Of a stretch of DNA of 64,000 bases, positions 39,467 to 51,146 are shown piece by piece. The stretch is taken from NCBI GenBank assembly GCA_903813345.2, contig CAIIXF020000001.1, positions 22,589,915 to 22,653,914 on the forward strand. The letters are read 5' to 3'. Each line of letters opens with the position of its first letter. Position 1 is the stretch's first letter. The position numbers and the translations under genes were made by a program. This stretch comes from Owenia fusiformis. Taxonomy: Eukaryota > Annelida > Polychaeta > Sabellida > Oweniidae. Under the pieces are notes generated by a model, which saw nothing but the letters and a program-made list of their open reading frames with translations, made no database searches and was not told where the DNA came from.

Positions 39467-41795
39467 TTATTATTAGACTCCAGATTTCATCTGGAGTCTA
39501 TTGCTTTTGCCAGTTTTCTTATTATTATTCTTTCTTTCTTTCTTTCTGAACACTTTTTCTCAGCAACTAGAAGGACTTACTTAAATCTGCTAACATAGTC
39601 AACTAGGTAATGAAACCTAGTTTCTGGGAAATTAGGTCAAATGTTTATCTAGGTCAAAGGTCAAGAACTAGGTCAAATCGTTGGTTTTCACTATTTTACA
39701 AGTTTTCTCAGTCGTCCTTTGGTATTTTTGCTCCGGGTTTTTTTCATCATGTTCCTTAGAAAAAAAGCTAATTCCGAAAGGCAAATCGTTTTTTGATTAC
39801 TCTTACAGATTTTGAGAAATGACGTCCGAAAAGTAGGTCAGAACATAAAAAGTTCTCCAAATTCAACGTGCAAATTATAAAATAAGTGTAGAATTATCTC
39901 AGGAATCCGAATCTGCAAACAAAATTTCGATCCGACTTCCGGTTAGGAAGTTATAGCATTTTGAAATCTCAAAATCGCTAAATTTGGTGCCCCATGTTAA
40001 GTCAATGGGGAAAAAGACTTCTTCGAAGTGTAAAATGCGAGATATAGACTGAGTACAGCTTAACATAATGAAAGCCTATAAAAGAAGGGGACCTCTAAGG
40101 CTATCTAGCTTTAAAATTTGGACAGCAAAATGCCTAGGTCAAAATCTAGGTCAAATTTATAGTTTTTTCTTATTTTTGCGATTCTGACACTACACTTTAA
40201 TAATTTGCTTCAGAATTTTGTATACAGGTAGCCAAGAGTGTGCTAATAGTGTTAGCCTTTTGCCGTCAGAAAGTATTTCTACCCACTTTTGAGATATGGT
40301 GTCCGAAAAGTAGGTCAAAATGAAAAATTCTCCAAATTTAACATATGAGCTATGGAATAAGGGTAGAATTTCCTCAGGAATCCGAATCTGCAAACCATAT
40401 TTCGATCCGACTTCCCGTTTGAAAGTTATGGCGTTTTGAAATTTCGAGAAAAATCAATCTGATGTTATCCTGATAGAAAGTCAAGGAAAAAAGATTTTTT
40501 TGAAGTGTAAAATACGAGATATAGATTGAGTACAGCTTAAGATAATGAATTCCTATAAAAGAAGGGGACCTCAAAAGCTACCTAGTTTCAATATTTGGAC
40601 ACCAAAATGCCTAGGTCAAAATCTAGGTCAAATTCATAGTTTTTCCTTATTTTTGCGATTCTGACACTACACTTTTAGGATTTGCTTCAAAATTTTGTAT
40701 ACAGGTAGCAAAGAGTGTGTTTATAGTGTTAGCCTTTTGCCGTCAGAGAGTATTTTGACCCACTTTTGAGATATGGTGTCCGAAAAGTAGGTCAAAATAA
40801 AAAATTCTCGAAATTTAACATATGAGTTATGAATTAAGAGTAGAATTTTCTCAGGAATCCGAATCTGCAAACCAAATTTCGATCCGACTTCCGGTTCTAA
40901 AGTTATGGCGTGTCCGAAAAGTAGGTCAAAATAACAATTCGCCAAATTTAACGTATGAGTTATGAATTAGGGGTAAAATTTTGTCAGGAATCCGAATCTT
41001 TAAATCAAATTTCGATCTGACTTCCGGTTTGGAAGTTATGGCGTTTTGAAATTTCGGAAAATCGATCTGATGGTATCCTGATAGAAAGTCAAGGAAAAAA
41101 GATTTTTTTGAAGTGTAAAATACGAGATATAGATTGAGTACAGCTTAAGATAATGAATTCCTATAAAAGATGGGGACCTCAAAAGCTACCTAGTTTCAAT
41201 ATTTGGACACCAAAATGCCTAGGTCAAAATCTAGGTCAAATTCATAGTTTTTCCTTATTTTTGCGATTCTTGCACTACACTTTTAGGATTTGCTTCAACA
41301 TTTTGTATACAGGTAGCAAAGAGTGTGCTAATAGTGAGAGCCTTTTGCCGTCAGAAAGTATTTTGACCCACTTTTGAGATTTGGTGTCCGTAAAGTAGGT
41401 CAAAATAAAAAGTTCTCATAATTTAACTTATGAGTTATGAATTAAGGGTAGAATTTTCTCAGGAATCCAAATCTGCAAACCAAATTTCAATCCGACTTCC
41501 GGTCAAAAATTCCTACTTACCTACCTACTTACCTACTCGGCTACCTACTTAGCTACCTACTCAGCTACCTACTCAGCTACTTACTCAGCTACCTACTCAG
41601 CTACTTACTCAGCTACCTACTCAGCTACTTACTCAGCTACCTACTCAGCTGCTTACTCAGCTACCTACTCAGCTACTTACTCAATTACTTAATCATCTAC
41701 TTACACAGCTTCCTACTCAGTTACTTACTCAGCTCTTTACTCAAGTAAATCAATCTGGAGTCTTAAATTGAACTTTGTTCAATTTACCAATCTAG
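39467..41795 (+). mobile_element. Repeat element 19 (CTACTTACTCAG type)
   Basis: One hairpin lies at 39475-39499. A TTTC run and a CTTTTTCTCAGCAACTAG lead-in follow, with DR1 at 39651-39663. There are three core units (40133, 40611, 41219). The microsatellite (CTACYTACTCAG)n is at about 41512-41745. The terminus is ATCTGGAGTCTTAAATTGAAC with CTAG at 41792-41795. Confidence 0.65.
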
Positions 41796-43603
41796 TTATT
41801 ATTCATTCTTTCTTTCTTTCTTTCTTTCTTTCCGAACACTTTTTCTCAGCAACTAGAAGAACTTACTTTAACCTACTTACATGGCTAACATAGCCCATCA
41901 ACCTAGTTTCTGGGAAATTAGGTCAAATTTTTATCTAGGTCAAAGGTCAAGAACTAGGTCAAATTTAGGTCAATCAACATTCTGTCAATTATCTTCGTTG
42001 TTACTTGTGGTAACTCCTTCATCTTTTTTTCAACATGTAGCTTAGAAAAAAACAAATCGAGAATGTGCCATCCGTTTTTTGATTACTCTTACTGATTTTG
42101 AGATATGGCGTCCGGAAAGTAGGTCAAACTAAAAAGTTAACCAAATTTAACATATGAGCTATGAAATAAGTGTAAAATTTTCTCAGGAATCTGAATCTGC
42201 AAACCAAATTTCGATCCGACTTCCGGTTCGGAAGTTATGGCATTTTGAAAACTCAAAAATCGCTAAATTTGGTGCCAATGTTAAGTCAATGGGAAAAAAG
42301 ATTTTTTTGAAGTGAAAAATACGGAATATAGACTAAGTTCAGCTTCACATAATCAAAGCCTTTAAAAGAAGGGGACCTCAAAAGCCATCTAGCTTCAAAA
42401 TTTGGACACCAAAATGCCTAGGTCAAAATCTAGGTCAAATTCATAGGTTTTCCTTATTTTTCGATTCTGACACTACACTTTAATTATATTCTTCGAAATT
42501 GTGTATACATGTAGCCAAGAGTGTGCTAGTAGCGTTAGCCTTTTGCCGTCAGAAAGTATTTTGACCCACTTTTGAGATATGGTGTCCGAAATGTAGGTCA
42601 AAATAAAAAGTTCTCCAAATTTGATGTTTGAGTTATGAATTAAGAGTAGAATTTTCCGAGAAATCCGAATCTGCAAACCAAATTTCGATCCGACTTCCGG
42701 TTTCGAAGTTATGGCGTGTCCAAAAAGTAGGTCAAAATAAAAATTCGCCAAATTTAACGTATGAGTTATGAATTAGGGGTAAAATTTTGTCAGGAATCCG
42801 AATCTGCAAACCAAATTTCGATCCGACTTCCCGTTTGAAAGTTATGACGTTTTGAAATTTCGAGAAAAATCGATCTGATGTTATCCTGATTGAAAGTCAA
42901 GGAAAAAAGATTTTTTTGAAGTGTAAAATACGAGATATAGATTGAGTACAGCTTAAGATAATGAATTCTGATAAAAGAAGGGGACCTCAAAAGCTACCTA
43001 GTTTCAATATTTGGACACCAAAATGCCTAGGTCAAAATCTAGGTCAAATTCATAGTTTTTCCTTATTTTTTCGATTCTGGCACTACACTTTTAGGATTTG
43101 CTTCAACATTTTGTATACAGGTAGCAAAGAATGTGCTAATAGTGAGAGCCTTTTGCCGTCAAACAGTATTTTGACCCACTTTTGAGATATGGTGTTCGTA
43201 AAGTAGGTCAAAATAAAAAGTTCTCATAATTTAACTTATGAGTTATGAATTAAGGGTAGAATTTTCTCAGGAATCCAAATCTGCAAACCAAATTTCAATC
43301 CGACTTCCAGTCAAAAATTCCTACTTACCTACCTACTTACCTACTCGGCTACCTACTTAGCTACCTACTCAGCTACTTACTCAGCTACCTACTCAGCTAC
43401 TTACTCAGCTACCTGCTCAGCTGCTTACTCAGCTACCTACTCAGCTACCTACTCAGCTACTTACTCAGCTACCTACTCAGCTACTTACTCAATTACTTAA
43501 TCATCTACTTACTCAGCTTCCTACTCAGTTACTTACTCAGCTCTTTACTCAAGTAAATCAATCTGGAGTCTTAAATTGAACTTTGTTCAATTTACCAATC
43601 TAG
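41796..43603 (+). mobile_element. Repeat element 20 (CTACTTACTCAG type)
   Basis: There is no hairpin; it starts with a (TTTC)n run. DR1 is at 41937-41949. There are two core units (42418, 43027). The microsatellite is at about 43320-43552 and CTAG at 43600-43603. The 3' 700 bp closely match element 19. Confidence 0.65.
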
Positions 43604-45259
43604 TTATTCTTTATTCTTTATTATTCTTTCCCAGTTTTCTCGATAACCATAAGGCTTCCAATAAAGATCATTATTCAGTCAATTTATGTCCAGTATTTAG
43701 TTCCTCGGAAATTGGGTCAAATTTTTATCTAGGTCAAAGGTCAAGAACTAGGTCAAATCCAGTACTTTGTCACTTTTTTCGATTTTCTCGGTCGTCCTTC
43801 AATATTTTCGATCCGGGTTTTTTTCATTGTGTTCCTCATAAAAAAGTAGAAAAGCTAGGCTCGATTTAGTTTTTTGGTATCTCAAACCGATTTCGAGATA
43901 TCAGTGTCCGAAAACGAGGTCCAAAAAAAAGTTCTCCGAATCCAATGTATAGGATATCAGTCTTATAGGAAATTTTCTCAGGATTCCGAATCTGAAAACC
44001 AAATTTCGATCTGACTTCCGGGTCAGAAGTTATGGCGTTTTGAAAATTCAAAAATCGCTAAATTTGGTGCCCCATGTTAATTCAATGGGAAAAAATATTT
44101 TTTTGAAGTGTAAAATACGAGATATAGACTAAGCACAGCTAAACATAATGGAAGCCCATAAAAGAAAGGGACCTCATAACCTTCTTTTCATAAAATTTTG
44201 GACACCAAAATGCCTAGGTCAAAATCTAGGTCAAATTCAAAGTTTTTCCTTATTTTTGCGATTCTGACACTACACTTTAATTATATTCTTTGAAATTTTG
44301 AATACATGTAGCCAAGACTGTGGTAATAGGGTTAGCCTTTTGCCGTCAGAAAGTATTTTGACCCACTTTTGAGATATGGTGTCCGAAAAGTAGGTCAAAA
44401 TAAAAATTGCTCCAAATTTAACGTATAAGTTATGAATTAAGACTAAAATTTTCTCAGGAATCCGAATCTGCAAACTTAATTTCAATCCAACTCCCGGTCC
44501 GTAAGTTATGACGTTTTGAAAGCTCAAAAATCGCTAAATTTGGTGACCCATGTTATGTCAATGGGAAAAACGATTTTTTTGAAGTGTAAAATTCGAGATA
44601 TAGACTAAGTACAGCTTAAAATAATGAAAGCTTAAAATAATGAAAGCCTATGAAAGAAGGGGACCTCAAAGGCTACCTAACTTCAAAATTTGGACACCAA
44701 AATCCCTAGGTCACAATCTAGGTCAAATTCATAGTTTTTCCTTATTTTTGCGATTCTGACACTATATTTAAATGATTTGCTTCAAAATTTTGTATACAGG
44801 TAGGAAAGAGTGTGCTAATAGTGTACGCATTTTGCCGTCAGAAAGTATTTCGACCAACTTTTGAGATATGGTGTCCGAAAAGTAGGTCAAAATAAAAAAT
44901 TCTCCAAATTTAACATATGAGTTATGAATTAAGGGTAGAATTTTCTCAGGAATCCGAGGCTGCAAACCAAATTTCGATCCGACTACCTTTCCTTCGTATC
45001 CTCTCCTTCCTATCCTTCCTATCCTTCCTATCCTTCCTATTCCATTCCTTCTTCCTATTCTATTCTATTATTCTTTCCTATTCTATCCTATTGTTCCTTC
45101 CTATTCTAGCCTATCCTTCCTTCCTTTTTCATCCATCCATCCATCTTTTTCTGGATGACTCAGCTTATTTTGGATGACTCGGCTTATTCTGGGTAACTCG
45201 GCTAAAAAAGTCTAGATCTGGAGTCTGAAATTGAACTTCGTTCAATTTCCAAAGTCTAG
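43604..45259 (+). mobile_element. Repeat element 21 (CCTAT type, core fused to the tract)
   Basis: There is no hairpin. DR1 is at 43731-43743. There are two core units (44213, 44704). Around 44980-44990 the core (TTTCGATCCGAC) joins the pyrimidine tract (CTACCTTTCC) directly. The usual GATCTGATGGTATCCTGATAG spacer is missing. CTAG is at 45256-45259. Confidence 0.65.
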
Positions 45260-46692
45260 TTATTATTATTTTTCTTTAAGAGTTTTTTCAATAACTATAA
45301 GGTATCCAGTAAAGATCATAATACAGTATATTTAGGTTCAGTATCTAGTTGGTGGGAAATTGGGTCAAATTTTTATCTAGGTCAAAGGTCAAGAACTAGG
45401 TCAAATCCAGTACTTTGTCACTTTTTTCGATTTTCTCAGTCGTCCTTCAATATTTTCGATCCGGTTTTTTTTTCATTGTGTTCCTCATAAAAAAGTAGTA
45501 TGAAGAAACACGATTTAGATTTTTGATATCTCGAACCGATTTCGAGATATCAGTGTCCGAAGACGAGGTCCAAAAAAAAATTCTCCGAATCAAATGTCCA
45601 GGATATTAGTCTTATAGGAAATTTTCTCAGGATTCCGAATCTGAAAACCAAATTTGGATTGGACTTCCGGTTCAGAAGTTATGGCGTTTTGAAAGCTCAA
45701 AAATCGCTAAATTTGGTGCCCATGTTAAGTCAATGGGAAAAAATATTTTTTTGAAGTGAAAAATACGAAATATAGACTGAGTTCAGCTTAATATAATGAT
45801 AGCTTTTAAAAAAATGGGACCTCAAAAGCCATCTAGCTTCAAAATTTGGACCCCAAAATGCCTAGGTCAAAATCTAGGTCAAATTCAAGGTTTTTCCTTA
45901 TTTTTGCGATTCTGACACTACAGATTAATTATATTCTTCGAAATTTTGTATACATGTAGACAAGAGTGTGCTAATAGTGTTAGCCTTTTGCCGTCAGGAA
46001 GTATTTTGCCCCACTTTTGAGATATGGTGTCCAAAAAGTAGGTTAAAATAAAAAATTCTCCAAATTTAACGTTTGAGTTATGAAGTAAGTATAGAATTTT
46101 CTCAGGAATCCGAATCTACAAACCAAATTTCGATCCGACTTCCGGTTCAGAAGTTATGGCGTGTCCGAAAAGTAGGTCAAAATAAAAATTTGCCAAATTT
46201 AACGTATGAGTTATGAATTAGGGGTAGAATTTTGTCAGGAATCCGAATCTTTAAATCAAATTTCGATTTGACTCCTGGTTCGGAAGTTATGGCGTTTTGA
46301 AATTTCGGAAAATCGATCTGATGGTATCCTGATAGAAAGTCAAGAGTAGAGAACAAAATATTGAAAAATTCATCCATCCTTCCTATCTGATCTTACCCTA
46401 TCCTATCCTATCCTTCCTATCTATCCTTCCTTCGTATCATTTCCTTCCTATCCTTCCTATCCTCTCCTATCATATCCTTTCTTCCTATTCTGTTCTATCC
46501 TATCCTTCTTTCTTATTCTATCCTATCGTTCCTTCCTATTCTATCCTATCCTACCTTCCTATTTTATCCATCCATCTTTTTCTGGATGACTCAGCTTATT
46601 TTGGATGACTCGGCTTATTCTGGATGACTCGGCTAAAAAAAAGTCTAGATCTGGAGTCTGAAATTGAACTTCGTTCAATTTCCAAAGTCTAG
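45260..46692 (+). mobile_element. Repeat element 22 (CCTAT type; twin of element 2)
   Basis: DR1 is at 45379-45391. There is one core unit (45861), a CCTAT tract at about 46369-46578, three GGATGACT repeats and CTAG at 46689-46692. It matches element 2 (43.5 kb away) except for three small indels, and the identity stops at both CTAG junctions because the neighbouring elements differ. Confidence 0.7.
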
Positions 46693-47905
46693 TTCTTATT
46701 ATTCTTTGGGAGTTTTTTCAATAACTATGAGGTATCCAGTAAGTACCATAATACAGTTTATTTAGGTTCAGTATCTAGTTGGTGGGAAATTGGGTCAAAT
46801 TTTTATCTAGGTCAAAGGTCAAGAACTAGGTCAAATCCAGTACTTTGTCACTTTTTTCGATTTTCTCGGTCGTCCTTCAATATTTTCGATCCGGGTTTTT
46901 TTCATTGTGTTCCTTATAAAAAAGTAGGAAACCTAGGGTCGATTTAGTTTTTTGATATCTCAAACCGATTTCGAGATATCAGTGTCCGAAAACGAGGTCC
47001 AAAAAAAAGTTCTCTGAATCAAATGTCCAGAATATTAGTCTTATAGGAAATTTTCTCATGATTCCGAATCTGGAAACGAAATTTTGATCCGACTTCCGGT
47101 TCGGAAGTTATGGCGTTTTGAAAACTCAAAAATCGCTAAATTTGGTGCCCATGTTAAGTCAATGGGAAAAAATATTTTTTTGAAGTGAAAAATACGGAAT
47201 AAAGACTGAGTTCAGCTTCATATAATCAAAGCCTTGAAAAGAAGGGGACCTCAAAAGCCATCTAGCTTCAAAATTTGAACACCGAAATGCCTAGGTCAAA
47301 ATCTAGGTCAAATTCATAGGTTTTCCTTATTTTTTCGATTCTGACACTACACTTTAATTATATTCTTCGAAATTGTGTATACATGTAGCCAAGAATATGC
47401 TGATAGTGTTAGCCTTTTGCCGTCAGAAAGTATTTTGACCCACTTTTGAGATATGGTGTCCGAAAAGTAGGTCAAAATAAAAAGTTCTCCAAATTTAATA
47501 TATGAGTTATGAATTAAGAGTAGAATTTTGTCAGTAATCCGGATATGCAAACCAAATTTCGATCCGACTTCCGATTCGGAAGTTATGGCGTGTCCGAAAA
47601 GTAGGTCAAAATAAAAAATCTCCAAATTTAACGTATGAGTTATGAATTAGGGGAAGAATTTTGTCAGGAATCCGAATCTGCAAACCAAATTTCGATCCGA
47701 CTTCCGGTTCGGAAGTTATAGCGTTTTGAATTTTCGAGAAAAATCGATCTGATGGTATCCTGATAGAAAGTCAAGAGTAGAGAAGAAAATATTGAAAAAT
47801 TCATCCATCCTTCCTATCTCATCCTATCCTATCCTTCCTATCTCATCCTATCCTATCCTTCCTATCTATCCTTCCTTCATATCTTTTCCTTCCTATCCTA
47901 TCCTA

Positions 47906-48083
47906 TTATCATGCTTTCTGTTGCTATGGCAACTATAACTTTAACCAATCACATCACTTTGATCTGTAACTTGATATATCAATTCAATAATGTTTGATCA
48001 TTATTCTGACCAAATTTCAGGATGTTTGGACCAAAATTTACAAAATGCCAGATACTTTTACCTTATTTATTGATCACCCTATA
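47906..48083. mobile_element. Unrelated ~178-bp segment inside the CCTAT tract
   Basis: Sister copies run straight from TCCTATCCTAT into CCTTTCTTCC. Here about 178 bp of non-repeat sequence intervene, starting TATCATGC and ending ATCACCCTATAT. I see no clear terminal inverted repeats, and only TAT/AT could be a target duplication. It is probably an inserted small element of unknown class; filler DNA from break repair is the alternative. Confidence 0.45.
47920..47933. promoter_or_regulatory. X-box-like (RFX) palindrome GTTGCTATGGCAAC
   Basis: GTTGC-TATG-GCAAC fits the symmetrical RFX X-box (GTNRCC-RGYAAC class, one deviation). A CCAATCA lies 11 bases further on (47945-47951). It may simply be the foldback end of the inserted segment. 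Confidence 0.3.
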
Positions 48084-48301
48084 TCCTTTCTTCCTATTCT
48101 ATTCTATCCTATCCTTCTTTCTTATTCTATCCTATCGTTCTTTCCTATTCTATCCTATCCTACCTTCCTATTTTATTTATCCATCTCTTTCTAGATGACT
48201 CAGCTTATTCTGGATGACTCGGCTTATTCTGGATGACTCGGCTAAAAAAAAGTCTAGATCTGGAGTCTGAAATTGAACTTCGTTCAATTTCCAAAATCTA
48301 G

Positions 48302-51146
48302 TTATTATTATTCTTTCAGAATCTTCCTCCTTCCCAGATTTCTCACCAACTAAAAGAATTTACTTTAAGCTGCTTACATGATCAACTAGGGGCAGTTCCT
48401 GGGATGATGGGAAATTAGGTCAAATTTTTATCTAGGTCAAGGGTCAAGAACTAGGTCAAATCAAGGTCAAATCAACATTCTGTCAATTATCTTCGTCGTT
48501 GTTTGTCGTAACTACTTCATCTTAGTTTCTACATGTAGCTTAGAAAAAAACAAATCGAGAGTGTGCCATTCGTTTTTTGATTACTCTTAGCGATTTTGAG
48601 ATATGGCGTCCTGAAAGTAGGTCAAAACCAAAAAGTTCTCCAAATTTAACATATGAGCTATGAAATAAGGGTAGAATTTTCTCAGGAATCCGAATCTGCA
48701 AACCAAATTTTGATCCGACTACCCGTTCGGAAGTTATGGCGTTTTGAAAGCTCAAAAATCGCTAAATTTGGTGCCCATGTTAAGTCAATGGGAAAAAAGA
48801 TTTTTTTGAAGTGAAAAATACGAAATATAGACTGAGTTCAGCTAAATATAATGAAAGCTTTTAAAAGAAGGGGACCTCATAAGCCATCTAGCTTCAAAAT
48901 TCGGACACCAAAATGCCTAGGTCAAAATCTAGGTCAAATTCAAAGTTTTTCCTTATTTTTGCGATTCTGACACAACAGATTAATTATATTCTTCGAAATT
49001 TTGTATACATGTAGCTAAGAGTCTGCTAATAGTGTTAGCCTTTTGCCGTCAGAAAGTATTTTGCCCCATTTTTGAGATATGGTGTCCGAAAAGTAGGTCA
49101 AAATAAAAAATTCTCAAAATTTGACGTTTGAGTTATGAGTTAAGTATAGAATTTTCTCAGGAATCCGAATCTGCAAACCAAATTTCGATCCGACTTCCGG
49201 TTTGGAAGTTATGGCGTGTCCGAAAAGTAGGTCAAAATAAAAAGTTTCCAAATTTAACGTATGAGCTATGAATTAAGAATAGAATTTTCTCTGGAATCCA
49301 AATCTGCAAACCAAATTTCGATCCGACTTCCGGTTCGGAAGTTATGGCGTTTTGAAAGCTCAAAAATCGCTAAATTTGGTGCTCCATGTTATGTCAATGG
49401 GAAAAAATATTTTTTTGAAGTGTAAAATACGAGATATAGACTAAGTACAGCTAAACATAATGGAAGCCCATAAAAGAAGGGGACCTCAAAACCTTCTAAT
49501 TTTGAAAATTTGGACAACAAAATGCCTAGGTCAAAATCTAGGTCAAATTCAAAGCTTTTCCTTATTTTTGCGATTCTGACACTACACTTTGATTATATTC
49601 TTCGAAATTGTGTATACATGTAGCCAAGAGTGTGCTTATAGTGTTAGCCTTTTGCCGTCAAAAAGTATTTTGACCCACTTTTGAGATATGGTGTCCCAAA
49701 AGTAGGTCAAAATAAAAAAATCTTCAAATGTAACGTATGAGTTATGAATAAGGGGTAGAATTTTATCATGAATCCGAATCTGCAAATCAAATTTTGATTC
49801 GACCTCCTGTTCGGAAGTTATGGTGTTTTGAAAGCTCAAAAATCGCTAAATTTGCTGCCCCATGTTATGTCAATGGGAAAAAAGATTTTTTTGAAGTGTA
49901 AAATACGAGATATAGACTGAGTACAGCTTAATATAATGAAAGCCTATTAAAGAAGGGGACCTCGAAGGCTACTTAGCTCCAAAATTTGGACACCAAAATG
50001 CCTAGGTCAAAAACAAGGTCAAATTTATAGTTTTCCCTTATTTTTGCGATTCTGACACTATATTTAAATGATTTGCTTTAAAATTTTGTATACAGGTAGC
50101 AAAGAGTATGCTAATAGTGTTAGCGTTTTGCCGTCAGAAAGTATTTTGACCCACTTTTGAGATATGGTGTCCGAAAAGTTGGCCAAAGTTAAAAGTTTTC
50201 CAAATTTAACGTATGAGTTATGAATTAAGGGTAGAATTTTCTGAGGGATCAAAATTTGCAAACCAAATTTCGATCCGACTTCTTGTTCTGAAGTTATGGC
50301 GTTTTGAAATCTCAAAAATCGCTAAATTTGGTGCCCCATGTTAAATCAATGGGACCGAATAATTTTTTGAAGTGTAAAAATACGAGATATAGAATGAGTA
50401 CAGCTAAACATAATAAAAGCCCATAAAAGAAGGGGACCTCAAAAGCTACTTTCCTTCAAAATTTGGACACCAAAATACCAAGTTCAAAATCTAGGTCAAA
50501 TTCTTAGTTTTTTCTTATTGTTGCAATTTGGACACTACACTTCAATGATATTCTTCGAAATTTTGTATACATGTAGCAAAGAGTGTGCTCATAATGTTAA
50601 CTTGTTGCCGTCAAGAAGTGTTTTGACCCACTTTTGAGATATGGTGATCGAAATGTATGTCAAAATAAAAAGTTCTCCAAATTTAACGTATGAGTTATGA
50701 ATTAGGGGTAGAATTTCCTAAGGAATCCGGATCTGAAATTAAAATTGCAATCCGACCCCCGGTTAAGATTCTAAGCCATTTTGAGGTTTGAAATTCGCAC
50801 TTGCCAGTATTCACGATGCAGATTGATCAAATAAACTTTCAAAAATTCCTACATACCCTACTTTACCTCCCTACCTACTCAGCTACTTATTTGACTACTT
50901 ACTCAATTGCTTAATTAGTTATTACTTACTTAGCTACTTACTCAGCTACTAACTCAGGTACTTACTCAGCTACTTACTCAACTACTACAAGCTTTTTACC
51001 CAGTTACTTACTCAGCTACTTACTCAACTACTACTAAGGTACTTACTCAGCTAATTACTCAGTTAATTACTCAGCTCTTTACTGATCTATCTAGGTAAAA
51101 TAAATCTGGAGTCTTAAATTGAACTTGTTCAATTTCACAAATCTAG
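48302..51146 (+). mobile_element. Repeat element 24 (CTACTTACTCAG type, longest)
   Basis: There is no hairpin. The lead-in is TTTCTCACCAACTAAAAG. This is the only element with an altered DR1 (48434-48446, second half GGGTCA). There are four core units (48917, 49527, 50007, 50484), with an extra ~133-bp submodule near 49220. The microsatellite is at about 50848-51082 and CTAG at 51143-51146. Confidence 0.65.

Larger units (their letters stand above)
46693..48301 (+). mobile_element. Repeat element 23 (CCTAT type, tract interrupted)
   Basis: The start is TTCTTATTATTC rather than TTATT. DR1 is at 46809-46821. There is one core unit (47290). The CCTAT tract at about 47800-48192 is split by an unrelated segment at about 47906-48083. 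Three GATGACT repeats and CTAG at 48298-48301 follow. Confidence 0.65.

Noticed and set aside
41512-41745. CTACTTACTCAG tract as a telomere-like or protein-coding repeat
   Set aside because: It does not match known telomere motifs, and its reading frames are not shared between copies; it is a microsatellite inside elements 14, 16, 19, 20, 24 and 25.
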